A stretch of 64,000 nt of DNA from Terrimonas pollutisoli (GTDB lineage: Bacteria; Bacteroidota; Bacteroidia; Chitinophagales; Chitinophagaceae): the NCBI RefSeq assembly GCF_029360765.1, contig NZ_JARKNA010000004.1:396388-460387 (forward strand), written 5' to 3'. Made by a program: the position numbers and the translations under genes. How positions within the stretch are numbered: position 1 is the stretch's first letter; each line of letters begins with the position of its first letter. Of the stretch, positions 27,140 to 35,640 are shown in pieces. The notes under the pieces were generated by a model, which worked only from the letters and a program-made list of their open reading frames with translations, was not told the origin of the DNA and did no database searches.

Positions 27140-27385
27140 GTGGAAAAACATTCCAATATAAGTGATGCTGAATTGAGAACACTTATACGCAACCATTCAA
27201 TTTTGTTGGGTGGAAATAGCCAACTAAAAATATTTGGTAAGTTAAATTGCCGGTCTGGTAAACGAATGAAAAAAATAAACAGAGTTTTCTTTGCTTCAAA
27301 ACAAGAGGCAATTGAGCAAGGGTACAGGCCCTGCGGTCATTGTATGAACAAAGAATATAAAGCTTGGAAAAATGGAACTATTTAA
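27140..27385 (+). CDS. Stand-alone Ada-type metal-binding domain protein
   Basis: An 81-residue protein starting with GTG, 4 bases after the AraC-Ogt stop codon. It matches the N-terminal methylphosphotriester-repair domain of Ada: a cysteine in KLNCRSGKRM (Cys37) and the second pair in YRPCGHC (Cys65, Cys68), preceded by INRVFFASKQEAIEQG. E. coli Ada uses four cysteines (first pair CX3C). Here the position of the second one is Lys41, so only three are kept. It might bind metal in a modified way or act as a partner of the AraC-Ogt protein. It overlaps the AlkB gene by 14 bases. Confidence 0.8.
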   Translation: MEKHSNISDAELRTLIRNHSILLGGNSQLKIFGKLNCRSGKRMKKINRVFFASKQEAIEQGYRPCGHCMNKEYKAWKNGTI

Positions 27386-27980
27386 ACGTGATCCTACACA
27401 AAATTTATTGCCTTACGAAGGAATGGTCAATTATTATGGCCGGGTTTTAAACCAGGCACAGGCTGATTATTTCCTGCATGAGTTGCTGGACCATATTACA
27501 TGGAAAAACGATGAAGCCGTAATCTTTGGCAGACATATCATCACCCGGAGAAAAGTGGCCTGGTATGGAGACAAGGATTTTTCATATACTTATTCCAATA
27601 TAACCCGGCAGGCCTTGGCCTGGACAGAAGATCTGAGAAAACTAAAAACAATTGTTGAGGAATTAACCGAAACAGTCTTTAATTCCTGCCTGCTTAATTT
27701 ATACCATAATGGTGATGAAGGCATGGCCTGGCATAGTGATGATGAAAAATCATTAGGCAAGGATTCCGCTATTGCTTCATTCAGTTTTGGAGAAGAAAGA
27801 AGATTTTCCTTTCGTCATAAAAAAAGTAAAGAAACAATTTCGTTGTTGCTGGAACACGGTAGCCTGCTGGTGATGAAAGGCGCCACACAAACAAACTGGC
27901 TGCACAGTTTGCCAAAATCAAAAAAGATAGCGGGACCAAGAGTAAACCTGACGTTTCGTACTATGCTGGCCGGGGAATAG
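27372..27980 (+). CDS. alkB: AlkB-family 2-oxoglutarate/Fe(II)-dependent DNA dealkylase
   Basis: A 202-residue dioxygenase that reverses 1-methyladenine and 3-methylcytosine damage by oxidative demethylation. The iron-binding HxD is in MAWHSDDE (about residues 119-126). The distal His is in TNWLHSLPKSKK and the 2-oxoglutarate-binding arginines are in RVNLTFR near the C terminus. FGEERRFSFRHK is also characteristic. The length and the N-terminal YYGRVLNQAQADYF are like the ALKBH2/3-type bacterial homologues. The gene overlaps the small Ada-domain gene, so the three repair genes form one operon. Confidence 0.92.
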   Translation: MELFKRDPTQNLLPYEGMVNYYGRVLNQAQADYFLHELLDHITWKNDEAVIFGRHIITRRKVAWYGDKDFSYTYSNITRQALAWTEDLRKLKTIVEELTETVFNSCLLNLYHNGDEGMAWHSDDEKSLGKDSAIASFSFGEERRFSFRHKKSKETISLLLEHGSLLVMKGATQTNWLHSLPKSKKIAGPRVNLTFRTMLAGE

Positions 27981-28110
27981 TGGTTCCCAGGCATTTTCAT
28001 TTTAGTTAAAATTGGTAAAGTATCAGTTATTTTATCCTCATACACTTGCTGATCGTAACAGTAGATTTGCAATAAGCTGTAGTAAATTGTATGAATAAAT
28101 TACCTGATCA

Positions 28111-29706
28111 ATGGTTAACGTAAATGAATTGACCGTTTCTCTGAATAGAAGTTCGACTGGCATATTAAAAGCATTCAGCCCGGTTACAAAAGAGTATTTG
28201 CCGGGAGAATATCCTGTTACAACCATTTCCGAAATCAATAACATAGGAACCGTGGCTGAAAAAGCCTTTTCTGAATATAGCAGGAAAACAGCTGAGCAAC
28301 GAGCTATTTTCCTGGAAACGATTGCTGATGAGATCATGGCACTTGGTGACGAATTGATACAACTCACCATGCTGGAATCAGGATTGCCGGAAGCAAGATT
28401 GATTGGCGAAAGAGCAAGAACGGTAGGCCAATTAAAATTGTTTGCGGAAGTGTTGCGGGAAGGATCGTGGGTAGATGCCGTTATTGATACTGCTTTGCCC
28501 GATCGAAAACCATTGCCAAGACCTGATTTGCGAAAGATGTTAGTACCAATCGGGCCGGTGTTGGTTTTTGGCGCCAGCAATTTTCCGTTTGCTTTTTCTA
28601 CAGCAGGAGGAGATACTGCATCTGCATTGGCAGCGGGTAACCCGGTCATTGTAAAGGCACACGAAGGGCACCCCGGTACGCATGCATTAATGGCCAATGC
28701 TATTAAAAGGGCGGCACAAAAAACAAATATGCCTGACGCAGTTTTTTCATCTGTTGTCAGTGATGAAATTGATACCATCCAGTATTTGGTAAAACATGAA
28801 GCGATAAAAGCGATTGGTTTTACAGGTTCGTACAAAGCTGGCATGTCCATTTTCAGTACTGCAACAACAAGTCGCAAAACACCGATACCGGTTTATGCGG
28901 AAATGAGCAGCATAAACCCCGTGCTTTTATTACCCGGTAAGTTGGAGAAGGAAAGCAGTGCTGTTGCTACGCAACTGGCGGCATCCATTACATTAGGCAC
29001 GGGGCAGTTTTGTACGAATCCCGGCCTGCTGTTTTTGATAGAAAGCGAGGCTGCAGAAAAATTTATTGATGCACTGGGTAGTCAATTAAAGAGTGTTGCG
29101 CCAACAACCATGTTGAACAAGAATGTGTGTAATAACTACTACAATACTAAGAACAGACTGCAGCAACAAGCGGGTGTAAAGGTTGTGGCAGCTGTTGAGA
29201 GTGCTGCGAATGATATCAGGGGAGCTGCTGTTTTGTTACAGACCAACGGCGCTGATTTTATAGCGAATGAAAATTTGCAGGCCGAAGTTTTTGGTCCCTG
29301 TTCCTTAATTGTAAAATGCAAAGATGCCGGAGAGCTTTTGCAGGCAGTCAGTTCACTGCATGGACAGTTGACCGGTACTGTTATTGGCCTGAAAGAAGAT
29401 CTTGAAGTGTTTGCGTCCTGTATCGAAGTATTGACCGGGAAAGTTGGAAGACTGCTGTATAATGGAGTACCCACTGGTGTGGAAGTTTGCCATGCAATGG
29501 TACATGGAGGTCCTTATCCTGCTACCACAAATGCCGGAAGTACTTCAGTCGGGGCCGATGCGATAAAACGTTTTGCAAGACCTGTTTGTTTGCAGGATTG
29601 TCCGGCGGAATTGTTGCCTTTAGCGCTGCAAAATGAAAACAGCCTAAACATCATGCGAAAGATCAACGGTCATTATACCCGGGAGAGTTTGACCGTTGGC
29701 GTTTAA
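28111..29706 (+). CDS. Aldehyde dehydrogenase, alpha-ketoglutarate-semialdehyde dehydrogenase type
   Basis: A 531-residue NAD(P)-dependent aldehyde dehydrogenase. The catalytic Cys lies in GTGQFCTNPGL near residue 300 and the general-base Glu264 in EMSSINPVLLLPG. This wording is typical of the alpha-ketoglutarate-semialdehyde dehydrogenase subgroup and not of betaine or succinate-semialdehyde enzymes. GASNFPFAFSTAGGDT is the cofactor-binding region. The reaction would give 2-oxoglutarate, the last step of oxidative L-arabinose, glucarate or hydroxyproline catabolism. The following gene, 43 bases later, is an arabinofuranosidase-like enzyme, so co-expression is likely. No other enzyme of those pathways is present in the window. 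Confidence 0.85.
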   Translation: MVNVNELTVSLNRSSTGILKAFSPVTKEYLPGEYPVTTISEINNIGTVAEKAFSEYSRKTAEQRAIFLETIADEIMALGDELIQLTMLESGLPEARLIGERARTVGQLKLFAEVLREGSWVDAVIDTALPDRKPLPRPDLRKMLVPIGPVLVFGASNFPFAFSTAGGDTASALAAGNPVIVKAHEGHPGTHALMANAIKRAAQKTNMPDAVFSSVVSDEIDTIQYLVKHEAIKAIGFTGSYKAGMSIFSTATTSRKTPIPVYAEMSSINPVLLLPGKLEKESSAVATQLAASITLGTGQFCTNPGLLFLIESEAAEKFIDALGSQLKSVAPTTMLNKNVCNNYYNTKNRLQQQAGVKVVAAVESAANDIRGAAVLLQTNGADFIANENLQAEVFGPCSLIVKCKDAGELLQAVSSLHGQLTGTVIGLKEDLEVFASCIEVLTGKVGRLLYNGVPTGVEVCHAMVHGGPYPATTNAGSTSVGADAIKRFARPVCLQDCPAELLPLALQNENSLNIMRKINGHYTRESLTVGV

Positions 29707-29749
29707 CAAGATATTTTTATTTATAACACAATTTCAAGTTTAGTGTAAG

Positions 29750-32104
29750 ATGAAAAGATTGACAATATTCTTTGCGTTATACTTATCCGTATCGGCAGCA
29801 CAGAGCCAAAGTTATATTGCCGAAAAAAATAATCCCCGTTTCAATGTGAAGCCTGTAGTACCTGTTAAGGCTTATGCATTCAACCTGCGAGATGTAAAAT
29901 TATTAGGGGATGGGGCATTTAAAAACGCCATGCAGAAAGATGCTGCCTATTTGCTCGAGATTAAGCCTGACAGGTTATTATATCGCTTTTATAAAAATGC
30001 ACACCTGCCGGTAAAAGATTCCGTGTATGGTGGCTGGGAAAGCGAAGGCTTGTCAGGACATACGATGGGGCATTACTTGTCTGCTTGTGCGATGATGTAT
30101 GTTTCGACAGGTGATAAAAGGTTTAAGGAAAAATGTGATTATCTGACAGATGAATTGGAAAGATGCCAGTTGGCAAGAAAGACAGGTTATATCGGGGCTA
30201 TTCCGGATGAGGATACCTTATTTGCCAGGGTAGCGAGGGGAGAGATAAAATCAGGTGGTTTTGATTTGAACGGTGGCTGGGCTCCGTGGTACACCGTACA
30301 TAAAATAATGGCCGGTTTGCTGGATGCTTACCTCTATTGCGATAATAAAAAAGCGGTAAAGCTTGTAACAGGCATGGCTGATTGGACATTCAATACTATT
30401 AATCATTTAACGCAGGAGCAATTGGACAAAATGCTCAATTGCGAATATGGAGGTATGAATGATGTGTTGGCCAATCTATACAGTATTACAAGAAATAAAA
30501 AATACCTTGACCTTTCCTATAAATTTTTTGACAAGTTCGTCATGGAACCTTTGTCAAAACAGGTTGATCCGATGCCGGGCAAACATTCTAATACACAGGT
30601 GCCAAAAGCTATCGGCAGTGCCAGGCAATATGAACTGACAGGAAATGAACGTGACAAAACCATCGCATCATTTTTTTGGTCCACGATGGTCAATCATCAT
30701 TCTTACGTTATCGGGGGCAACAGTAATTATGAATATTGCGGGCCGGCCGATAAGTTAAATGACAGGTTGAGTGATAACACGGCAGAGACCTGCAATTCGT
30801 ACAATATGCTAAAGTTGACCAGGCATTTATTAAGCTGGCAACCGGATAGCAAACTCGGAGATTTTTATGAGCGAACATTATACAATCATATACTGGCATC
30901 ACAAAATCCGGCTACAGGAATGATGTGTTATTTCGTTCCATTGCGCATGGGCGGCAGGAAAGAATTCAGTGATAAGTTTAACACCTTTACCTGTTGTGTG
31001 GGAACAGGCATGGAAAATCATTCGAAGTATGCAGAGAATATTTATATGGAAGGCGCGGAAGGAAGTCTTTATGTGAACCTGTTTATTCCCTCGCAATTAA
31101 ATTGGAGAAGTAACGGAGTGGTTATTACACAGGCATCAACTTTTCCTGAAACGGATCACACAACTCTTACAATTCAGTCAAAAGCAAAAAAGAAATTTGC
31201 CGTTCGTGTGCGCCATCCCTGGTGGGCGACAAAAGGAATGTTTGTGAAGGTAAATGGTAGTAAAGTAGATGTAGCAAAAGATGAACACGGTTATATTACC
31301 ATCGATCGCAGCTGGGGCAGTAATGATAAGATTGAAATCACTTTTCCAATGTCTTTGTATACAGAATCAATGCCCGATAATCCAAACCGTATCGCATTAT
31401 TATACGGGCCAATCGTATTGGCCGGTCAGTTGGGTAAAGAAATGCCGGACCCGGTCTACGGCGCTCCTGTTTTGTTAACTGATAACAGGAATGTGGCTGA
31501 TTGGGTATTGCCTGCTTCAGCACCGCTTGCTTTCAATCTGAAAGGAGTTGGTAAACCTAATGATGTGATGCTTGCACCTTTTTATAAAACATATGATCAG
31601 TATTACAGCGTGTATTGGGATTATTTTTCCAACAGTGAGTGGGTAGCGAGACAAGCAGCTTACGAAGCGGAAAAGAAAAAGCAAAAGGAATTGGATGATC
31701 GCACCATCGATGTGATGCGATTGGGTGAAATGCAACCTGAGCGGGATCATAATTTAAAATCAAGTGAACAATCTTACGCAGAAATTGCATTGGGACGTGG
31801 CGGACGTGAAGTGAGAAAAGGTGGTTTCTTTTCATTTGAGATGAAAGTACTTCCGGATGTGGAGTCGGTATTGCTATTATCCTATCTCGGAGATGATAAA
31901 GGAAGAGCATTTGATATCCTGATTGATGGAACAAAAATCGCCACGCAGGAATTGAAAGGTGCTGAAACAGGAAAATTCTTTGATGTGGAATACCCGATAC
32001 CTGCTGAATTGCTAAAAGGAAAAACAAAAGTGGAGGTAAAGATACAGGCGCATCCGGACCGTACAGCAGGTCGAGTATTTAGTCCAAGAATTTTGAGAAA
32101 ATAA
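29750..32104 (+). CDS. Secreted GH127/GH146-clan beta-L-arabinofuranosidase-like enzyme (DUF1680)
   Basis: A 784-residue exported enzyme with a signal peptide (LTIFFALYLSVSAAQSQ). The alpha/alpha-barrel begins near residue 40 (AFNLRDVKLLG). The zinc site of this clan, which also supplies the nucleophilic cysteine, is visible: AETC near residue 346 and FTCCVGTGMENH near 413. GGMNDVLANLY and SGHTMGHYL are further conserved stretches. The C-terminal beta domains run to the end. The TCCVGTGMENH form resembles the GH146 branch. Expected activity: release of beta-linked L-arabinofuranose from plant pectin side chains or hydroxyproline-linked arabinan. Confidence 0.87.
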   Translation: MKRLTIFFALYLSVSAAQSQSYIAEKNNPRFNVKPVVPVKAYAFNLRDVKLLGDGAFKNAMQKDAAYLLEIKPDRLLYRFYKNAHLPVKDSVYGGWESEGLSGHTMGHYLSACAMMYVSTGDKRFKEKCDYLTDELERCQLARKTGYIGAIPDEDTLFARVARGEIKSGGFDLNGGWAPWYTVHKIMAGLLDAYLYCDNKKAVKLVTGMADWTFNTINHLTQEQLDKMLNCEYGGMNDVLANLYSITRNKKYLDLSYKFFDKFVMEPLSKQVDPMPGKHSNTQVPKAIGSARQYELTGNERDKTIASFFWSTMVNHHSYVIGGNSNYEYCGPADKLNDRLSDNTAETCNSYNMLKLTRHLLSWQPDSKLGDFYERTLYNHILASQNPATGMMCYFVPLRMGGRKEFSDKFNTFTCCVGTGMENHSKYAENIYMEGAEGSLYVNLFIPSQLNWRSNGVVITQASTFPETDHTTLTIQSKAKKKFAVRVRHPWWATKGMFVKVNGSKVDVAKDEHGYITIDRSWGSNDKIEITFPMSLYTESMPDNPNRIALLYGPIVLAGQLGKEMPDPVYGAPVLLTDNRNVADWVLPASAPLAFNLKGVGKPNDVMLAPFYKTYDQYYSVYWDYFSNSEWVARQAAYEAEKKKQKELDDRTIDVMRLGEMQPERDHNLKSSEQSYAEIALGRGGREVRKGGFFSFEMKVLPDVESVLLLSYLGDDKGRAFDILIDGTKIATQELKGAETGKFFDVEYPIPAELLKGKTKVEVKIQAHPDRTAGRVFSPRILRK

Positions 32105-32135
32105 TTTTTAAAAAGTTTCATTTTTAGTTTTACTC

Positions 32136-32167
32136 AAAGGGAATGCCTTGCAGTGCATTCCCTTTTT
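32136..32167 (+). terminator. Rho-independent terminator after the GH127/146-like gene
   Basis: The stem AAAGGGAATGC (32136-32146) pairs perfectly with GCATTCCCTTT (32155-32165) around an 8-base loop and runs into a T-rich stretch. It lies 32 bases after the stop codon and ends the aldehyde dehydrogenase to GH unit ahead of susC. Confidence 0.85.
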
Positions 32168-32450
32168 ATTTATTGGGAACGAATCAGCATGCGTTTCTAA
32201 ACGTCTATAAGCTGTTTACTTTTTTATCAATTAACATTTGGTTAATATCCGCATAGCATTGGTGAATTATTATAAAACATCGTGGGTTAATGATCGATAA
32301 ATTTGAAATGACTTTTTAGTTAAGTGTTTTCTTGACGCTTATAATAAACGTGACGCAAGCAGGATGGTTACGGCTTTTACTTGCCGGGCCATACTATTGC
32401 GCTGATGATTGCTCCTTTCTGATTAACCTTTAAAACAAAAAAACTGCGTT
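32168..32450. other. susC upstream region
   Basis: With the terminator this completes a 346-bp gap. It contains no open frame of note. TAAATTTG at 32298-32305 fits the Bacteroidota -7 consensus TAnnTTTG, but no TTTG lies at the usual 19-21 bases upstream, so I do not call a promoter. The susC promoter should lie in this stretch. Confidence 0.5.
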
Positions 32451-35400
32451 ATGAAAAAAAAGATCAGGGGTACACTGGTACTCATGGCGGCGCTATGTAT
32501 TCAACTGTCTCTGGCTGCTCAATCCAAACTTATTAAAGGAAAAGTTATTGATGATGCCGGTTTACCGCTTTCAGGAGTAAGTGTTGTCGTTGCCGGCAGT
32601 AAAGCTGGTGTTATTAGTAACGTTGATGGGTCGTTCGAAATTAATGCTGCGCCGAATGCCAAATTAGTTGTGAGCATGGTTGGTTTCGAACCTGCGGAAA
32701 AGCCTGTTGGGAATGGCGAAGCCATTGAGATAAAACTGCGTAAAACAGGAGAACAACTTACAGAGGTGGTTGTAACTGCATTGGGATTAAAAAGAGAGAA
32801 AAGAAATCTCACCTTCAGTTCGCAGGAATTAAAGAGTAACGAGATACTAAAATCGAAAGAGCCTTTTTTGATCAACGCCATGTCAGGTAAGGTGGCGGGT
32901 GTGCAAGTTACCAATGCTTCCGGTACACCAGGAAGTTCTTCACGGATATTAGTACGGGGTGTTACATCCTTTCTTAGAAACAACGAAGCATTGATTGTAT
33001 TGGATGGAATTCCTATTGATAACTCTGAAACGGGTACAGTCAATTCAGGTCCCGGTAGTAATCGCCTCATTGATATAGATCCTGCTACTGTAGAAAGCAT
33101 GAATGTTTTGAAAGGATCTGCCGCTACTGCTTTATATGGGTCGGCAGGTGCAAGAGGAGTTATTATTATTACAACGAAAAGTGGCGCAGCCAATAAAAAG
33201 CCACTTATCTCCGTCAGCTCAGACCTCACGTATGATATGCCTATTTTTCCTGAAGTGCAAAATAAATATGGACAAGGAGACAAGATAGAGACCTCTCCTG
33301 GTATTTTTGTTTATGGTACTTATTTTGATGGCGACACTAAAAAAACAAGTAGTTCCTGGGGGCCATTGATGGATACCTTGAAAGTAAATGGCCAGCCTGC
33401 ACAAAAACATAACCAGTTAAAAGAATTTTTCAAGACGGGTGTAGGTACCAATAATACTGTTAGTGTGGCCGGTGGCGGTGGTGTAGCCAATTACTTTGCT
33501 TCTTATTCTTATTTCAACCAGCAGGGCATCGTTCCTACCAATAGTTTCAAAAGGCATTCGATGTTCACAAAATTCAACGCAAAAATTTTTGATAATCTTT
33601 CCGCTTCTATCCAGTTTAACTATACCAACTCCAACCGCAACAGTATGCCTGAAGGTTGGATATTGGAGAGCCCTGTATGGACCATTTTCAACGGTCCTAT
33701 TTCGTATAACATGAAACCCTACCTCGATGCGGATGGCAATCAGCGGCTATATCGTTATTCCCGCAACAACCCTTACTGGGTATTGGACAACGTATATAAT
33801 AAAGCAGGTGTAAACCGTTTCCTGCCTTTGGTTACATTCAACTTCACACCGTTAAAATGGCTTACAATTACAGAAAGATTGGGCGCCGATATTTATACGG
33901 AGCAGGTAAAATATTTTGAGAACCTCGGATCAATTGCCAATGTCAATGGCGTTATTGTTGATCGTACCAATATATTTCGCCAGTTCAATCACGATTTTAT
34001 TATTGATGCCACCAAGCAGTTTAATGATTTTAACCTGAACCTTATATTGGGAAATAATATTCTCTCTACCTATGGCCAGGGAATGGGAACAAGAGGTGTT
34101 GGATTGTCTACTCCGGGATTTGATAATATGTCAAATGCAGCTACACAAACTTATAGTGAAGGACATTCATTACAACGAAAAGTGGGTTTTTATTCACAAG
34201 CGAATATCGAATATAAGCGGTTGTTGATTTTAGCTCTAACCGGTCGCTATGATGGAAGTTCAGTGTTGGCAAAGGATAATGGCTTTTATCCCTATGGATC
34301 CGCCGCGGTTGGTTTTGTTTTTTCTGAGCTATTGCCTTCATCGTTGGATAATGCTATAAACTTCGGAAAACTGCGGGTATCCTATGCTACAGTTGGTAAT
34401 GACAATGTAGAACCTTACTTATTAAACACACCATTCTTTGCAGCCAATGTTGGAGGAATAGCTTTTCCTTTCCAGGGTCAAAACGGTTTTCTGTTAAGTC
34501 CGACATTAGGAAATCCATTTCTGAAGAATGAATTGGTGAATGAATTTGAAATAGGTCTTGAGGCAAGGCTGTTAAAAAACAGGGTTTCACTAGAGTTTTC
34601 CTGGTTCGATAAAAAAATAAATGATGGTCTAATACCGGGTGTTTCTATTGCACCTTCTTCAGGCTATACAGGAACAACTGTCAATAGTGCCAAAATGGAA
34701 ACAAAGGGTATTGAAGCCCTGATCAATGCCAGTGTGGTGAAAACTCCACGATTTAGTTGGGATGCTACTTTTACCTTCACCCGTTTGCGCAATAAAGTAC
34801 TATATATTTATGAAGACCAGCAGCAATTGGGCAATGGTTTTACACAGATCGTAGTAGGCCAGCCTTATGGTGAACTGTATGGTTCTACCTACAAACGCAA
34901 TGCGAAAGGCGAACTACTGATTGACGATTCAGGGCTTCCCGTAATAGGCGATTACGGTCATGTGGGTAATATATCTCCGGATTGGCAAGCAGGTCTCACC
35001 AATAATTTCCGTTATGGCGGCTTTAGCTTCAGTTTCTTTTTTGATATGAAGAAAGGAGGTGACTTATCGAACAACGTTGACAGTTATGGATTTTTCTATG
35101 GTATGCCCAAAGCGACCGAAGATAGGGGTAAAAGAGTGGTAGCAGGAGTGAATGAGAATACCGGCCTTCCTAATAAAGTAGAAGTAGAAGGCGTAGATTA
35201 TTGGCGGAGGCTTAGTGGAATCAACGAAGCTACTACGCAGGATGCTACCTATATTAAGTTGCGCAATGTCAGTTTAAGTTATGATGTAAAGCCAGGCTTA
35301 TTGGCTAAAACGCCATTTAAGTCTGCATCGGTAGGTGTTACAGGCCGCAATCTCTGGATTCATAAACCACATTTTACCGGCTCTGATCCCGAAGCAAGCA

Positions 35401-35492
35401 GCTTTGGTTCATCCAACGGTTCGCAGGGTGTTTATTCATTCTCTACGCCTACTACACGTTCCGTAAACTTCAATGTCAGGTTTACTTTTTGA
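32451..35492 (+). CDS. susC: SusC/RagA-family TonB-dependent outer-membrane transporter
   Basis: A 1013-residue outer-membrane importer for oligosaccharides or other bulky nutrients. A signal peptide (LVLMAALCIQLSLAAQ) is followed by a carboxypeptidase-regulatory-like beta-sandwich (KGKVIDDAGLPLSGVSVVVA). The plug domain comes next, with VVVTALGLKREKR, VTSFLRNNEALIVLDGIPID and the SusC-typical GSAATALYGSAGARGVIIIT. The barrel fills the remainder and ends with Phe (NFNVRFTF), as outer-membrane proteins do. No FecR-interacting N-terminal extension is present. The SusD partner follows after 141 bases. Substrate is inferred from neighbouring arabinosidases and peptidases. Confidence 0.95.
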   Translation: MKKKIRGTLVLMAALCIQLSLAAQSKLIKGKVIDDAGLPLSGVSVVVAGSKAGVISNVDGSFEINAAPNAKLVVSMVGFEPAEKPVGNGEAIEIKLRKTGEQLTEVVVTALGLKREKRNLTFSSQELKSNEILKSKEPFLINAMSGKVAGVQVTNASGTPGSSSRILVRGVTSFLRNNEALIVLDGIPIDNSETGTVNSGPGSNRLIDIDPATVESMNVLKGSAATALYGSAGARGVIIITTKSGAANKKPLISVSSDLTYDMPIFPEVQNKYGQGDKIETSPGIFVYGTYFDGDTKKTSSSWGPLMDTLKVNGQPAQKHNQLKEFFKTGVGTNNTVSVAGGGGVANYFASYSYFNQQGIVPTNSFKRHSMFTKFNAKIFDNLSASIQFNYTNSNRNSMPEGWILESPVWTIFNGPISYNMKPYLDADGNQRLYRYSRNNPYWVLDNVYNKAGVNRFLPLVTFNFTPLKWLTITERLGADIYTEQVKYFENLGSIANVNGVIVDRTNIFRQFNHDFIIDATKQFNDFNLNLILGNNILSTYGQGMGTRGVGLSTPGFDNMSNAATQTYSEGHSLQRKVGFYSQANIEYKRLLILALTGRYDGSSVLAKDNGFYPYGSAAVGFVFSELLPSSLDNAINFGKLRVSYATVGNDNVEPYLLNTPFFAANVGGIAFPFQGQNGFLLSPTLGNPFLKNELVNEFEIGLEARLLKNRVSLEFSWFDKKINDGLIPGVSIAPSSGYTGTTVNSAKMETKGIEALINASVVKTPRFSWDATFTFTRLRNKVLYIYEDQQQLGNGFTQIVVGQPYGELYGSTYKRNAKGELLIDDSGLPVIGDYGHVGNISPDWQAGLTNNFRYGGFSFSFFFDMKKGGDLSNNVDSYGFFYGMPKATEDRGKRVVAGVNENTGLPNKVEVEGVDYWRRLSGINEATTQDATYIKLRNVSLSYDVKPGLLAKTPFKSASVGVTGRNLWIHKPHFTGSDPEASSFGSSNGSQGVYSFSTPTTRSVNFNVRFTF

Positions 35493-35536
35493 TAATTCTT
35501 GACATAACTGATTACTGATTCTTAAAAATATTATTA

Positions 35537-35640
35537 TGAAATGAGCCATTAAATTTTCGAGGTAAATTATACCAACCGATGAAAATTTTATGGCGAATTC
35601 CATGTGGCAAAAAAAAACAATAAAAAATAACACATGAAAA
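35537..35640. repeat. Interspersed hairpin repeat, copy A (susD leader)
   Basis: The left arm CCATTAAATTTTC (35546-35558) pairs with GAAAATTTTATGG (35581-35593), with one mismatch. The unit starts near TGAAATGAGCCATT and runs through CGAATTCCAT and AATAAAAAATAA to ACATGAAA, where the ATG is the susD start codon. A second copy lies at 49202-49330. Confidence 0.75.

Noticed and set aside
28038..28877. A 279-codon open frame on the minus strand opposite the aldehyde dehydrogenase gene
   Set aside because: It lies within a strong dehydrogenase with conserved catalytic residues. The antisense translation is Ser/Pro/Ala-rich with no domain, as expected for an antisense frame of a real gene.
32298..32305. 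TAAATTTG as the susC promoter -7 box
   Set aside because: No TTTG occurs 19-21 bases upstream and the leader would be about 145 bases. The match alone is too common in AT-rich DNA.
32519..33283. A 254-codon open frame opposite the first third of susC
   Set aside because: The susC frame has clear plug and carboxypeptidase-like domains. The antisense product has no recognisable feature.
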